Under the pieces are notes generated by a model. The model saw only the letters and a list, made by a program, of their open reading frames with translations, had not been told where the DNA came from and did not search any database. This document shows, piece after piece, positions 18,206 to 28,167 of a stretch of DNA of 64,000 nucleotides. Within the stretch, counting starts at the first letter, position 1, and every line of letters begins with the position of its first letter. Made by a program: the position numbers and the translations under genes. The stretch is from Splendidivirga corallicola (GTDB lineage: Bacteria > Bacteroidota > Bacteroidia > Cytophagales > Cyclobacteriaceae): contig JAUJEA010000001.1 in NCBI GenBank assembly GCA_030442035.1, positions 961,559 to 1,025,558 of the forward strand, given 5' to 3'.

Positions 18206-18727
18206 CTATTGTATCTCCACCTTATCCCTGGTTTGAAGAAAAGGAAGCCACTCATCCAAGGTATAACCTGAAAAATCTCTTAAGAATATCACATAGGAAG
18301 GCTTAAATGGTTCTCTCATTGGATTCATCCCAACCTCTTTGGGAGTATAATCACCCTTTTTGGCGTTGCATCTTTTACAGGCGGTTATGAGATTCTTCCA
18401 TGTTGATTTTCCTCCTCTTGAGCGAGGTAAAACATGATCTAAGGTGAGATCCCGCGTGGAACTACAGTACTGACACTTGAAACCATCTCTTTTGAAGATA
18501 TTGTTTCTGGTCAGTACTACATTTCGTTTATAAGGAACGTTTATATATCTATTTAACCGTACAACAGCGGGAACCGGATAGGTCTGGCTTACAGTTCGGA
18601 GGAATCGGTTAGTTATTTTTTTTGTGAGTTCAGCTTTTTTCAAAAATACAAGAGTAAAGGCACGTTCTACCGTGCATACTGCCAGTGGCGAATAATCCTG
18701 ATTTAGTACCAATACTCTATTGCTCAT
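18206..18727 (-). CDS. HNH endonuclease family protein
   Basis: A 173-residue protein with an HNH nuclease domain at about 82-135: CQYC and CKRC zinc-binding pairs, the catalytic His in LTLDHVLPRSRGG, and an Asn before the second pair (WKNLITACKRC). The first 75 residues (MSNRVLVLNQDYSPL) are the usual N-terminal module of a widespread bacterial HNH group whose role is not settled. It starts 2 bases after the NlpC/P60 gene stop, so the two form an operon. There is nothing to suggest an intron, phage or restriction system around it. Confidence 0.85.
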   Translation of the reverse strand: MSNRVLVLNQDYSPLAVCTVERAFTLVFLKKAELTKKITNRFLRTVSQTYPVPAVVRLNRYINVPYKRNVVLTRNNIFKRDGFKCQYCSSTRDLTLDHVLPRSRGGKSTWKNLITACKRCNAKKGDYTPKEVGMNPMREPFKPSYVIFLRDFSGYTLDEWLPFLQTRDKVEIQ

Positions 18728-18729
18728 AA

Positions 18730-19524
18730 TTAACCGGATTTCAAAATTCTTCTAATTGAAAACAATCTATGTGAATAACTGTTTAACTCTTCATTGAAAA
18801 TTCCTTCTTTATCTATCATATCGATTCTTACAAAACCAGAAGCGTGTATCACTTTTTGTTCATCTAAAATTATCCCCACATGATTTACCTTCATCTCATC
18901 ATTAGCAAAGAATGCTAAATCACCGGGTTCCTGATCATCAAAATTCTCTACAGCAATACCCTGTTCTGCCTGCATGCCTGAATCTCTCTTCAATTTATAA
19001 CCACATATTTTGAACACTTGTTGTGTAAATCCTGAACAATCGATTCCAAAAGGAGTTTTACCGCCCCAGAGATAAGGGGCATTTAAAAATTTTTTGGCGA
19101 CACCTTTAAGATACTCAAAATCTCTCTTTTGACTCAAACTTTTTGATTCTCCATTAAACGCTAAATGCTCTTCTACCTTAAAAAGTTCATTGGTTGATAT
19201 GGGTAATATACTACCTATCAAAATATTTATAGGATGTTTCTTAAATAAAATAGTGGAGGAGAGATCAGTAGATATTTTGTAATCCGAATGATTGATCTGG
19301 TCAAAATATTCATTTGAGATTTGGTGGTGTTGCTTCAAAGAAATCCAACCCTCATAATCATCAAAATGAACTCTGATTTTTACCCATCGATTATCTTTTG
19401 ATTTTTTCAATATTGAATAATGATCTCCAAAGAGCAACTGTGTAACCAATTCACTCTTATCCGAATGTTGAGATCTGACCGGTACTATACTTAGTCGACA
19501 TACCCCCTTTTCATTATGCTCCAT
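18730..19524 (-). CDS. NlpC/P60 (C40) cell wall peptidase with SH3-like domain
   Basis: A 264-residue protein. An N-terminal SH3-like module (about residues 8-65, VTQLLFGDHY and GWISLKQHH) is followed by a C40 peptidase domain at about 135-260, with catalytic Cys in GIDCSGFTQQVF, His in VNHVGIIL and the third polar site at HASG. Enzymes of this family cleave D-Glu-DAP or DAP-type peptide bonds in peptidoglycan. There is no clear signal peptide, so it may act on recycled muropeptides in the cytoplasm, as the YkfC-type enzymes do. It is the first gene of a two-gene operon with the HNH protein. Confidence 0.85.
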   Translation of the reverse strand: MEHNEKGVCRLSIVPVRSQHSDKSELVTQLLFGDHYSILKKSKDNRWVKIRVHFDDYEGWISLKQHHQISNEYFDQINHSDYKISTDLSSTILFKKHPINILIGSILPISTNELFKVEEHLAFNGESKSLSQKRDFEYLKGVAKKFLNAPYLWGGKTPFGIDCSGFTQQVFKICGYKLKRDSGMQAEQGIAVENFDDQEPGDLAFFANDEMKVNHVGIILDEQKVIHASGFVRIDMIDKEGIFNEELNSYSHRLFSIRRILKSG

Positions 19525-19863
19525 ATTGCTCTTGGCTCATTTGTACCTCAATCATTTCTTCCGAATGACATTATTATTCAATGCGTTCTAATCAATATAG
19601 TGAATATATAAAAGGTCAGTCAATTTTCATTGGTCATTATAGTTAAAATTGGATGCTCAAGCGAATGATTTTCACAATACCAACAGACAAACCACTCTTC
19701 CCGCAAAATACTTGATATCAAACAAATAACTAACCGGCAGTACGATTTCCGTATTAGAAAGGCCTGATAAAATATTAGATTTGTCGTTCTGCTAACTTCT
19801 CAAAGGAGTCTAATGGACCGATCTTTGCATTCATTGAAGAGATAAATCAAATTTAATGTCATC
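19525..19863. other. Divergent promoter region
   Basis: A 339-base gap between the NlpC/P60 gene and the carboxypeptidase-regulatory-like gene. There is no gene, and no other structure than the promoter listed at 19754-19783. Confidence 0.4.
19754..19783 (+). promoter_or_regulatory. Probable promoter of the 19864 gene
   Basis: TAGATTTG at 19776-19783 matches TAnnTTTG fully, and TTA at 19754-19756 stands 19 bases upstream in place of TTG. The leader would be about 75 nt. Confidence 0.4.
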
Positions 19864-20637
19864 TTGAAAAGAAACTTTGGGTCAACGCTTATTTTGTTAT
19901 GTATATTTTTTAGCCACCATCTCTGTGCTCAGGAAATTGAAGTAACACAAGAACTGATCGAATTCTCAGGAAAGATCCTAAACAAAGAAGACCAAACTCC
20001 GGTTCCTGGCGTTCACATTATCAATAAAAGAAGTAAGCGTGGAACGGTGAGTGATATAAGTGGTAATTTTCATTTAACTTTGAGAAGATCAGATACATTA
20101 ATTTTCAGTTCGGTGGGATTCCTATCTCATCAACTTACCTTTGAGGATTCTTTGAACAATCACCAATATATCACCGAAATTCTTCTTACACCTTCAACAC
20201 AGGAACTTGAAGCTGTAAACGTATTTGCTTTTAAAAATGAGGAGGATTTCAAAAAGGCAATCTTAGCCCTTGAATTACCAGAGGAAGAAAAAATTCTAAC
20301 AGATGTGCCAGGATTTTACAACGGACCAAAAAAACCTGTTAAAACGGGATTGGGAAGCCCTATTTCTTTTATAGCAGGGAAGCTGAGTAAAAGGCAAAAA
20401 CAATTAAGAAAGTTCGAAGAAGTTAAAAGAAGAGATGCTTACCGGAAATCACTTAATTTGAAGTATAATAAAGACATTGTACAGGAAATTACCGGTTTAG
20501 ATGATGATAAACTGGTAAAATTCATGGAATTTTGTAAGTTGGAAAATCAATTCATCGAAAAGGCCAATGAATATGAGATTATTTTAGCGGTAAATAAATG
20601 CCTTGATGAATTTAACAATACTCAAAAAACACATTAA
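19864..20637 (+). CDS. Exported carboxypeptidase-regulatory-like domain protein
   Basis: A 257-residue protein starting at a TTG; no in-frame ATG lies upstream (TAA at 19843-19845), and the ATG at 19857 runs into a stop after two more codons. A signal peptide covers residues 1-22 (ends LCAQ). A CarboxypepD_reg-like beta-sandwich lies at about 30-115 (GKILNKEDQTPVPGVHI, DISGNFHL, FSSVGFLS), the same module found at the N-terminus of SusC/TonB receptors. The rest, to 257, is helical and charged. It has no TonB box or barrel. It precedes the M1 peptidase by 14 bases, so an operon is likely. Function unknown. Confidence 0.7.
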   Translation: MKRNFGSTLILLCIFFSHHLCAQEIEVTQELIEFSGKILNKEDQTPVPGVHIINKRSKRGTVSDISGNFHLTLRRSDTLIFSSVGFLSHQLTFEDSLNNHQYITEILLTPSTQELEAVNVFAFKNEEDFKKAILALELPEEEKILTDVPGFYNGPKKPVKTGLGSPISFIAGKLSKRQKQLRKFEEVKRRDAYRKSLNLKYNKDIVQEITGLDDDKLVKFMEFCKLENQFIEKANEYEIILAVNKCLDEFNNTQKTH

Positions 20638-20651
20638 ACCTAACCAAAATC

Positions 20652-22529
20652 ATGACTGACAATCAGTGCATCAGGCGTTCCGGAGTAGCTTTGATATTTT
20701 CGATGTTACTCTTTCATGGAACTCTTTTCTCACAATCCAACCGTTGGCAACAAGCGGTTGAATATAAAATGGACATCCAAATGGATGTTAAATCACATCA
20801 ATTCAAAGGAAAGCAAAACCTTATTTATACCAATAATTCTCCTGATACCCTGAACAGGGTGTTTTATCATTTATATTTTAATGCATTCCAACCGGGAAGT
20901 ATGATGGATGTCAGGTCAAGGAATATTCAGGATCCTGATGGACGCGTAAAAGACCGAATATCTAAATTAAAGGAAAATGAAATCGGTTATCAAAAAGTAG
21001 CATCGCTTACGCAAAACGGAAAGGCTGTGAATTTTGAGGTATCAGGGACTATTCTTGAAGTGACGCTTAATGAACCCATTTTACCCGGAGCAAAAACCGA
21101 ATTCAACATGGAATTTAAGGCTCAGGTTCCTCTACAGATCAGGAGATCAGGAAGAGATAATCATGAAGGGATCGCCTATTCAATGACACAGTGGTATCCG
21201 AAATTAGCAGAGTATGATCATGAAGGCTGGCACTCAAATCCTTATATAGGTAGAGAGTTTCACGGTGTATGGGGAGATTTTGATGTTAAGATCACCATAG
21301 ATTCGAAATACACCATCGGAGGCACAGGATACTTACAGAACCCAGATGAAATCGGTCATGGTTATGAGGATGCGGGTACGGAAGTTAAACATGGCAAGGG
21401 TAAATTAACATGGCATTTCGTTGCAAAAAATGTTATGGATTTTGCCTGGGGAGCAGATGCAGATTATACCCATACTACTGCACAAGTTCCCAATGGTCCC
21501 AAGCTGCACTTCTTCTATCAATCGAACAACAAAACAGAAAAGAATTGGACCGATCTCAAATCATATGCAGTAAAAGCCTTTGAGTATATGAATGAGCATT
21601 TTGGTAAATATCCATATGAACAATATTCCTTCGTACAAGGCGGTGATGGTGGGATGGAATATCCTATGGCAACTTTACTCCTTGGTGAAACATCATTCAG
21701 AGGTTTGGTTGGAACAGCAGTACATGAGCTTATTCACAGCTGGTACCAGCATTTGCTTGGAACAAATGAATCTCTTTACGCCTGGATGGATGAAGGTTTT
21801 ACCTCCTATGCTACCAGTGAAGTGATGTCCGTATTATTCAACAGTAATCAAAATCCGCACAAATATAGCTATTTGGGTTATCTGAGTCTTGTAAAAGCAG
21901 GTTTGGAAGAACCGTCAAGTTTACATGCCGATCATTTTAATACTAACAGGGCTTACAGTATATCAGCTTATTCAAAAGGAGCCGTTTTCCTGAATCAATT
22001 GAAATACATTATTGGAAAAGAGGCTTTTGATAGGGGCATGTTGCGGTACTTTAATACATGGAAATTCAAACATCCAACTCCCAATGATTTTATTAGAATC
22101 ATGGAAAAAGAGTCGGGACTGGAACTTCATTGGTATTTAAACTATTGGATCCATACAACAAAAACCATTGACTACGCTATTAAATCTGTAAAAGACCAAA
22201 ATGATAAAACACAGGTAACGCTCGAAAGAATTGGAGAAGTAATCATGCCCATTGATCTTTTGGTGGAATACAAAGATGGTAGTAAAAAATTATACTACAT
22301 ACCACTTCGAGTCATGCGAGGGGAAAAGAAAAACGACGGATATGGCGGTGAATGGATTGTCAAGGAAGATTGGCCATGGACTTATCCAACATATACATTG
22401 GAAATTGAGGGAACATTGGATGATATTAAAAAAATAGAAATTGATCCTAAGCTAGGCATGGCTGATACCAACCGAGACAATAATCAATTAAATAAAAACA
22501 AAATAAAGCAGCTACAACAGGCTGACTAA
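20652..22529 (+). CDS. M1 family aminopeptidase, exported
   Basis: A 625-residue zinc aminopeptidase with a signal peptide at about residues 1-27. The zinc site is His358-Glu-x-x-His362 with the third ligand Glu381, giving the M1 spacing of 18 residues. GGMEYPM, the substrate-binding exopeptidase motif, lies about 30 residues before it. The length is typical of the Bacteroidota periplasmic M1 peptidases. It should release N-terminal amino acids from peptides outside the cytoplasmic membrane. It is the second gene after the carboxypeptidase-regulatory-like protein. Confidence 0.88.
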   Translation: MTDNQCIRRSGVALIFSMLLFHGTLFSQSNRWQQAVEYKMDIQMDVKSHQFKGKQNLIYTNNSPDTLNRVFYHLYFNAFQPGSMMDVRSRNIQDPDGRVKDRISKLKENEIGYQKVASLTQNGKAVNFEVSGTILEVTLNEPILPGAKTEFNMEFKAQVPLQIRRSGRDNHEGIAYSMTQWYPKLAEYDHEGWHSNPYIGREFHGVWGDFDVKITIDSKYTIGGTGYLQNPDEIGHGYEDAGTEVKHGKGKLTWHFVAKNVMDFAWGADADYTHTTAQVPNGPKLHFFYQSNNKTEKNWTDLKSYAVKAFEYMNEHFGKYPYEQYSFVQGGDGGMEYPMATLLLGETSFRGLVGTAVHELIHSWYQHLLGTNESLYAWMDEGFTSYATSEVMSVLFNSNQNPHKYSYLGYLSLVKAGLEEPSSLHADHFNTNRAYSISAYSKGAVFLNQLKYIIGKEAFDRGMLRYFNTWKFKHPTPNDFIRIMEKESGLELHWYLNYWIHTTKTIDYAIKSVKDQNDKTQVTLERIGEVIMPIDLLVEYKDGSKKLYYIPLRVMRGEKKNDGYGGEWIVKEDWPWTYPTYTLEIEGTLDDIKKIEIDPKLGMADTNRDNNQLNKNKIKQLQQAD

Positions 22530-24857
<2,328 letters not shown>

Positions 24858-24858
24858 A

Positions 24859-25383
24859 ATGTCAGCAATCTCCAATAAGTTTCTAGAAAGAAGGACCAAT
24901 CTCAAGTTGAGAAAAAATGATGCTTCACGTAAAACTGTTAGTTATACTGAAGCTAAAAACATTGGAATCCTTTTTACAATTGAGAATAGGGAGAAGCATG
25001 AAAAAGTAAAAAGCCTCATTAAGACATTAAAAGAGGATGGTAAAACTGTTGATGTTTTATGCTTGCTGCTTCCGGGAAAAGAAAACTATGATTTCACTTT
25101 TGATTATTTCACTCCAAAAGATTTCTCATTTTTTGGACAGGTGACGTCAGAACTGGTCGCTTCTTTTAATGACAAAGAGTTTGATTATCTTATTTACTTA
25201 GATATACAGCCAGATATTTTCGCGGAAAATATTCTTGCCAATTGTCGTGCTAAGTGTAGAATTGGGAAATTCGTAAATGAGCAGAAAAGCCCTTTCTATG
25301 AACTAATGATAAAAACACAAGAAACCCAAGATTTACAATTATTTATAAATGAAGTTTACCATTATTTAAAAGTATTAAGCTAG
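24859..25383 (+). CDS. DUF6913 family protein
   Basis: A 174-residue cytoplasmic protein of the family assigned as DUF6913, which is usually found between ligA and dapA in Bacteroidota. It has no signal peptide or membrane helix. The alternating aliphatic strands and charged helices suggest a small alpha/beta fold (NIGILFTI, TVDVLCLLLPG, FDYLIYLDI). Its function is unknown. The ligA, DUF6913 and dapA genes are almost contiguous (1-base spacing on each side), which points to co-transcription. Confidence 0.75.
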   Translation: MSAISNKFLERRTNLKLRKNDASRKTVSYTEAKNIGILFTIENREKHEKVKSLIKTLKEDGKTVDVLCLLLPGKENYDFTFDYFTPKDFSFFGQVTSELVASFNDKEFDYLIYLDIQPDIFAENILANCRAKCRIGKFVNEQKSPFYELMIKTQETQDLQLFINEVYHYLKVLS

Positions 25384-25384
25384 G

Positions 25385-26284
25385 ATGTTGGAGAAATTCA
25401 AAGGAACGGGTGTAGCGTTAGTTACTCCATTTGATTCAACTTTAAAGATCGATTATTCAAGTCTACAAAAATTATTAGCATATACCGCTTCTAATGGTGT
25501 AGACTATTATGTTGTACAGGGAACCACCGGAGAGTCTCCGACCACAAGTGCCAATGAAAAGAAAGCCATTTTAGAGTTTATAAAAGAAAACAACCGGTAT
25601 AACCTGCCGATTGTTTATGGAATAGGAGGAAATAATACCAACCAGGTTCTTGATACCATCAAAGAAACTGATTTAAGTGGTGTTGATGCCCTTCTATCCG
25701 TGGCCCCATATTATAATAAGCCGGCACAAGCTGGTTATATCAAGCACTATGCTGCTATTGCCGATGCTAGTCCTGTTCCTGTCATGCTTTATAATGTTCC
25801 GGGAAGAACAGGCTCTAATATCGAGGCGTCTACCACCATAGAATTAGCAAAACACCCAAATATCATTGCAACAAAAGAAGCATCCGGTGATATGGTTCAA
25901 TGCATGCAAATCATGCATGAAAAACCAGATGATTTTTTATTGATTTCCGGCGACGACATGCTTACAGTACCAATAATGTCCATGGGCGGCTCAGGTATTA
26001 TCTCAGTCTTGGCAAATGCCTTTCCGCATATATTTCATAAAATGGTTAGGCATTGCTTTGAGGGAGACTTTAAAGAAGCCACCAAAAATGCGTGTAATTT
26101 GTTGGAGATAAACCCGCTAATGTATAAAGAGAGTAACCCGACCGGTGTGAAACAAGTGCTTAAAGAATTTGGGATCTGCGAAAACTATTTAAGGCTACCT
26201 TTGGAAAGAGCCTCCCAGGATCTTGAAAAAGACATTAAAAAAGCACTAAAGGAAATGGATTTAAAAGAGGTTGAAAGAATCTAA
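25385..26284 (+). CDS. dapA: 4-hydroxy-tetrahydrodipicolinate synthase
   Basis: A 299-residue aldolase of lysine and diaminopimelate synthesis: condenses pyruvate with aspartate semialdehyde. The Schiff-base lysine is residue 164 (IATKEASGD) and the catalytic tyrosine is 136 (LYNVPGR). The glycine-rich GTTGES motif at about 41-46 is also present. It is the last gene of the ligA run. A structured intergenic element follows. Confidence 0.95.
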   Translation: MLEKFKGTGVALVTPFDSTLKIDYSSLQKLLAYTASNGVDYYVVQGTTGESPTTSANEKKAILEFIKENNRYNLPIVYGIGGNNTNQVLDTIKETDLSGVDALLSVAPYYNKPAQAGYIKHYAAIADASPVPVMLYNVPGRTGSNIEASTTIELAKHPNIIATKEASGDMVQCMQIMHEKPDDFLLISGDDMLTVPIMSMGGSGIISVLANAFPHIFHKMVRHCFEGDFKEATKNACNLLEINPLMYKESNPTGVKQVLKEFGICENYLRLPLERASQDLEKDIKKALKEMDLKEVERI

Positions 26285-26316
26285 GCTCTCTGCTGAAAGG
26301 TCTTTGAGATAAAAAA

Positions 26317-26432
26317 AGGCTGTATCAAAAGCAAAACTTAAGCATTGAGGATTTCAGATTTGAAATTGTTTCCACAATTGTACCTGAATGGATCAGGTGC
26401 AGCTTAAACTTTCGAGACAGCCTCTCTTTTTT
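26317..26432. terminator. Branched bidirectional terminator or short inverted-repeat element
   Basis: AGGCTGT at 26317 and ACAGCCT ending at 26423 face each other, and the flanking bases extend the match (TTAAGC with GCTTAA). The space between folds into two smaller hairpins, AATTGT-TTCC-ACAATT (364-379) and ACCTGA-ATGGA-TCAGGT (382-398, both numbered from 26000). An A run precedes and a T run follows, so it can terminate in both directions between dapA and the histone gene. Its ends look like imperfect terminal repeats of about 22-27 bases. Confidence 0.55.
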
Positions 26433-26455
26433 CGAAATCTATAGTAATAAATGAA

Positions 26456-26632
26456 TTACCCTTTATTCTTGATGTCCTGGACTTCCACTCTGATTTCTTG
26501 AGCCAGGTTTTTCAAATCCTGCATTCCCTTTCTTACTCGGGTTCCAGCAGCTTGATTGCCTTTGTCATAGAACTTTTGGAAATCAGCTTCTAGAGAAACG
26601 ACCATATCTCTGATTTCATCAAATCTTTTCAT
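26456..26632 (-). CDS. Histone H1-like small DNA-binding protein (Hc1 family)
   Basis: A 58-residue basic helical protein. The segment FDEIRDMVVSLEADFQKFY followed by GNQAAGTRVRKGMQ matches the Bacteroidota Hc1-like histone family. These proteins bind DNA and are presumed to help organise the nucleoid. ATG at 26632 is used; a TTG two codons earlier is less likely. It is a single gene, convergent with dapA. Confidence 0.8.
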   Translation of the reverse strand: MKRFDEIRDMVVSLEADFQKFYDKGNQAAGTRVRKGMQDLKNLAQEIRVEVQDIKNKG

Positions 26633-26736
26633 GTTCAATAGTTTTTTAAGGTTTTTGATAAATAGTTTAAATTGGGTAGCAATATACTTAAAATGTTCTT
26701 AAATCAATAAAAACAGCGATATTTTTAAAAAAATAA

Positions 26737-27984
26737 TCATTCTGCAAACATTGCAACACCTTCTTTTCTATACTCCCCACTAACAAGTTTGTGTTTTACA
26801 GACTCAAAAGCATTGATGGTTTCTTTCACATCTTCCAAAGTATGGACAGCTGTGGGAATCAACCTTAACATAATTACATCCTTAGGAACAACCGGGTAGA
26901 TAACAACCGAGCAGAATATGTTATAATTTTCTCTCAAATCCACGATAATGCCAGTGGCATCATTCAAACCTCCGCTTAATAAAACCGGAGTAACCGGGGA
27001 TTCTGTGGTTCCTATATTAAACCCTTTTTCCTTCAATCCACTTTGAAGGGCTCGCACAATGGTCCAAAGATTATCTTTCAACTCTGGCTTATTCCTTAGG
27101 AGCTCCAATCTCTTCATACCACCAATAACGAGAGGCATAGGTAAAGATTTTGCGAAAATCTGAGACCTGGTATTATATCTCAAATACTCAATAATGGCTT
27201 TATCTCCTGCTATAAAAGCACCAATACTTGCCATTGATTTAGCAAAAGTGGAGAAATAAAGGTCAATCCCGTCCTGCACACCCTGCGCTTCACCAGCGCC
27301 TGCTCCTGTTTCTCCCATAGTTCCAAATCCATGAGCATCATCAACCAAAAGACGGAATCCGAATTTCTGCTTTAAGGCAACTATTTCTTTCAACTTGCCC
27401 ATATTACCAGACATTCCAAAAACGCCTTCAGTAATAACCAGTATGCCTCCGCCTGTTTCCTCAGCTATCTTTGTAGCCCTCTCGAGTTGCTTTTCAAGAT
27501 TTTCTATATCATTATGTGGGTAGACAAATCGCTTACCCATATGCAATCTTACTCCGTCAACTATACAGGCGTGAGATTCTGAATCATACACGATAACATC
27601 CTTACGCCCAACTACCGCATCAATGATAGACAAAATGCCTTGATAGCCATAGTTTAGAAGCATTACGGATTCTTTGCTGACAAAATCAGCCAATTGCTCT
27701 TCAAACTGCTCATGCAAATTTGAATTACCAGACATCATCCGGGCCCCCATAGGGTAAGCCAAGCCGTATGAATTAGCAGCTTCAGCATCCGCTTTTCTCA
27801 CCTCAGGGTGATTAGCCAAACCTAGATAGTTATTTAAACTCCAGGTTAACACTTCCTTACCTTTCCAACGCATTCTTGGCGCTATTTCCCCTTCCAGTTT
27901 GGGGAACATAAAATAACCTTCTTCCAAGTTAGAATGCCGTCCTAGCGGGCCTCTATCCGTGATTAATTTCTCAAATAAGTCCAA
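26737..27984 (-). CDS. Alpha-oxoamine synthase: serine palmitoyltransferase or cysteate acyltransferase
   Basis: A 415-residue PLP enzyme of the alpha-oxoamine synthase family. The PLP lysine is 249 (STFAKSMAS) and the Asp215/His218 pair lies in VDDAHGFG. Family members condense an amino acid with an acyl thioester and lose CO2. Likely roles are serine palmitoyltransferase (sphingolipids) or the cysteate acyltransferase of capnine-type sulfonolipids, known in gliding Bacteroidota. The sequence alone does not decide. The start is TTG (no in-frame ATG upstream before a stop at 27997-27999, and the next ATG would remove the conserved N-terminus). Divergent from accC, which makes malonyl-CoA for the same fatty acids. 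Confidence 0.8.
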   Translation of the reverse strand: MDLFEKLITDRGPLGRHSNLEEGYFMFPKLEGEIAPRMRWKGKEVLTWSLNNYLGLANHPEVRKADAEAANSYGLAYPMGARMMSGNSNLHEQFEEQLADFVSKESVMLLNYGYQGILSIIDAVVGRKDVIVYDSESHACIVDGVRLHMGKRFVYPHNDIENLEKQLERATKIAEETGGGILVITEGVFGMSGNMGKLKEIVALKQKFGFRLLVDDAHGFGTMGETGAGAGEAQGVQDGIDLYFSTFAKSMASIGAFIAGDKAIIEYLRYNTRSQIFAKSLPMPLVIGGMKRLELLRNKPELKDNLWTIVRALQSGLKEKGFNIGTTESPVTPVLLSGGLNDATGIIVDLRENYNIFCSVVIYPVVPKDVIMLRLIPTAVHTLEDVKETINAFESVKHKLVSGEYRKEGVAMFAE

Positions 27985-28004
27985 ATTAAATCCCTTTTAT
28001 TTTG

Positions 28005-28012
28005 CAAAAATA
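28005..28012 (-). promoter_or_regulatory. -7 element upstream of the alpha-oxoamine synthase gene
   Basis: On the minus strand this reads TATTTTTG, a full TAnnTTTG match 20 bases before the TTG start. No TTG lies 17-23 bases upstream. Confidence 0.35.
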
Positions 28013-28061
28013 GATGATTTTTAAGCTTTAAAAACACACAAAGGTAACATTAAATCGATTT

Positions 28062-28106
28062 ATGTCAAAAATGACATCTCAATTTTGTGTCATTGAGGTT
28101 TTTTTA
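28062..28106 (+). promoter_or_regulatory. Palindrome followed by a terminator-like hairpin before accC
   Basis: ATGTCA-AAAA-TGACAT (28062-28077) is a perfect hairpin or operator-like palindrome. Directly after it, CTCAAT and ATTGAG (28078-28083 and 28092-28097) form a second stem followed by seven T. The second part resembles an intrinsic terminator inside the accC leader, so an attenuator or an operator for a lipid regulator is possible. It is equally near the divergent synthase gene. Confidence 0.35.
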
Positions 28107-28167
28107 AATTTAAATAATTGGCTAGCATTGTAGCTTACTTTCCGGGTTCCGCTCATAGAATATTAAT

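Noticed and set aside
18206-18727. HNH nuclease as a sign of a mobile intron or restriction-type defence system.
   Set aside because: No intron, methyltransferase, phage or recombinase genes lie nearby. It belongs to a widespread housekeeping-like HNH group beside a cell wall peptidase.
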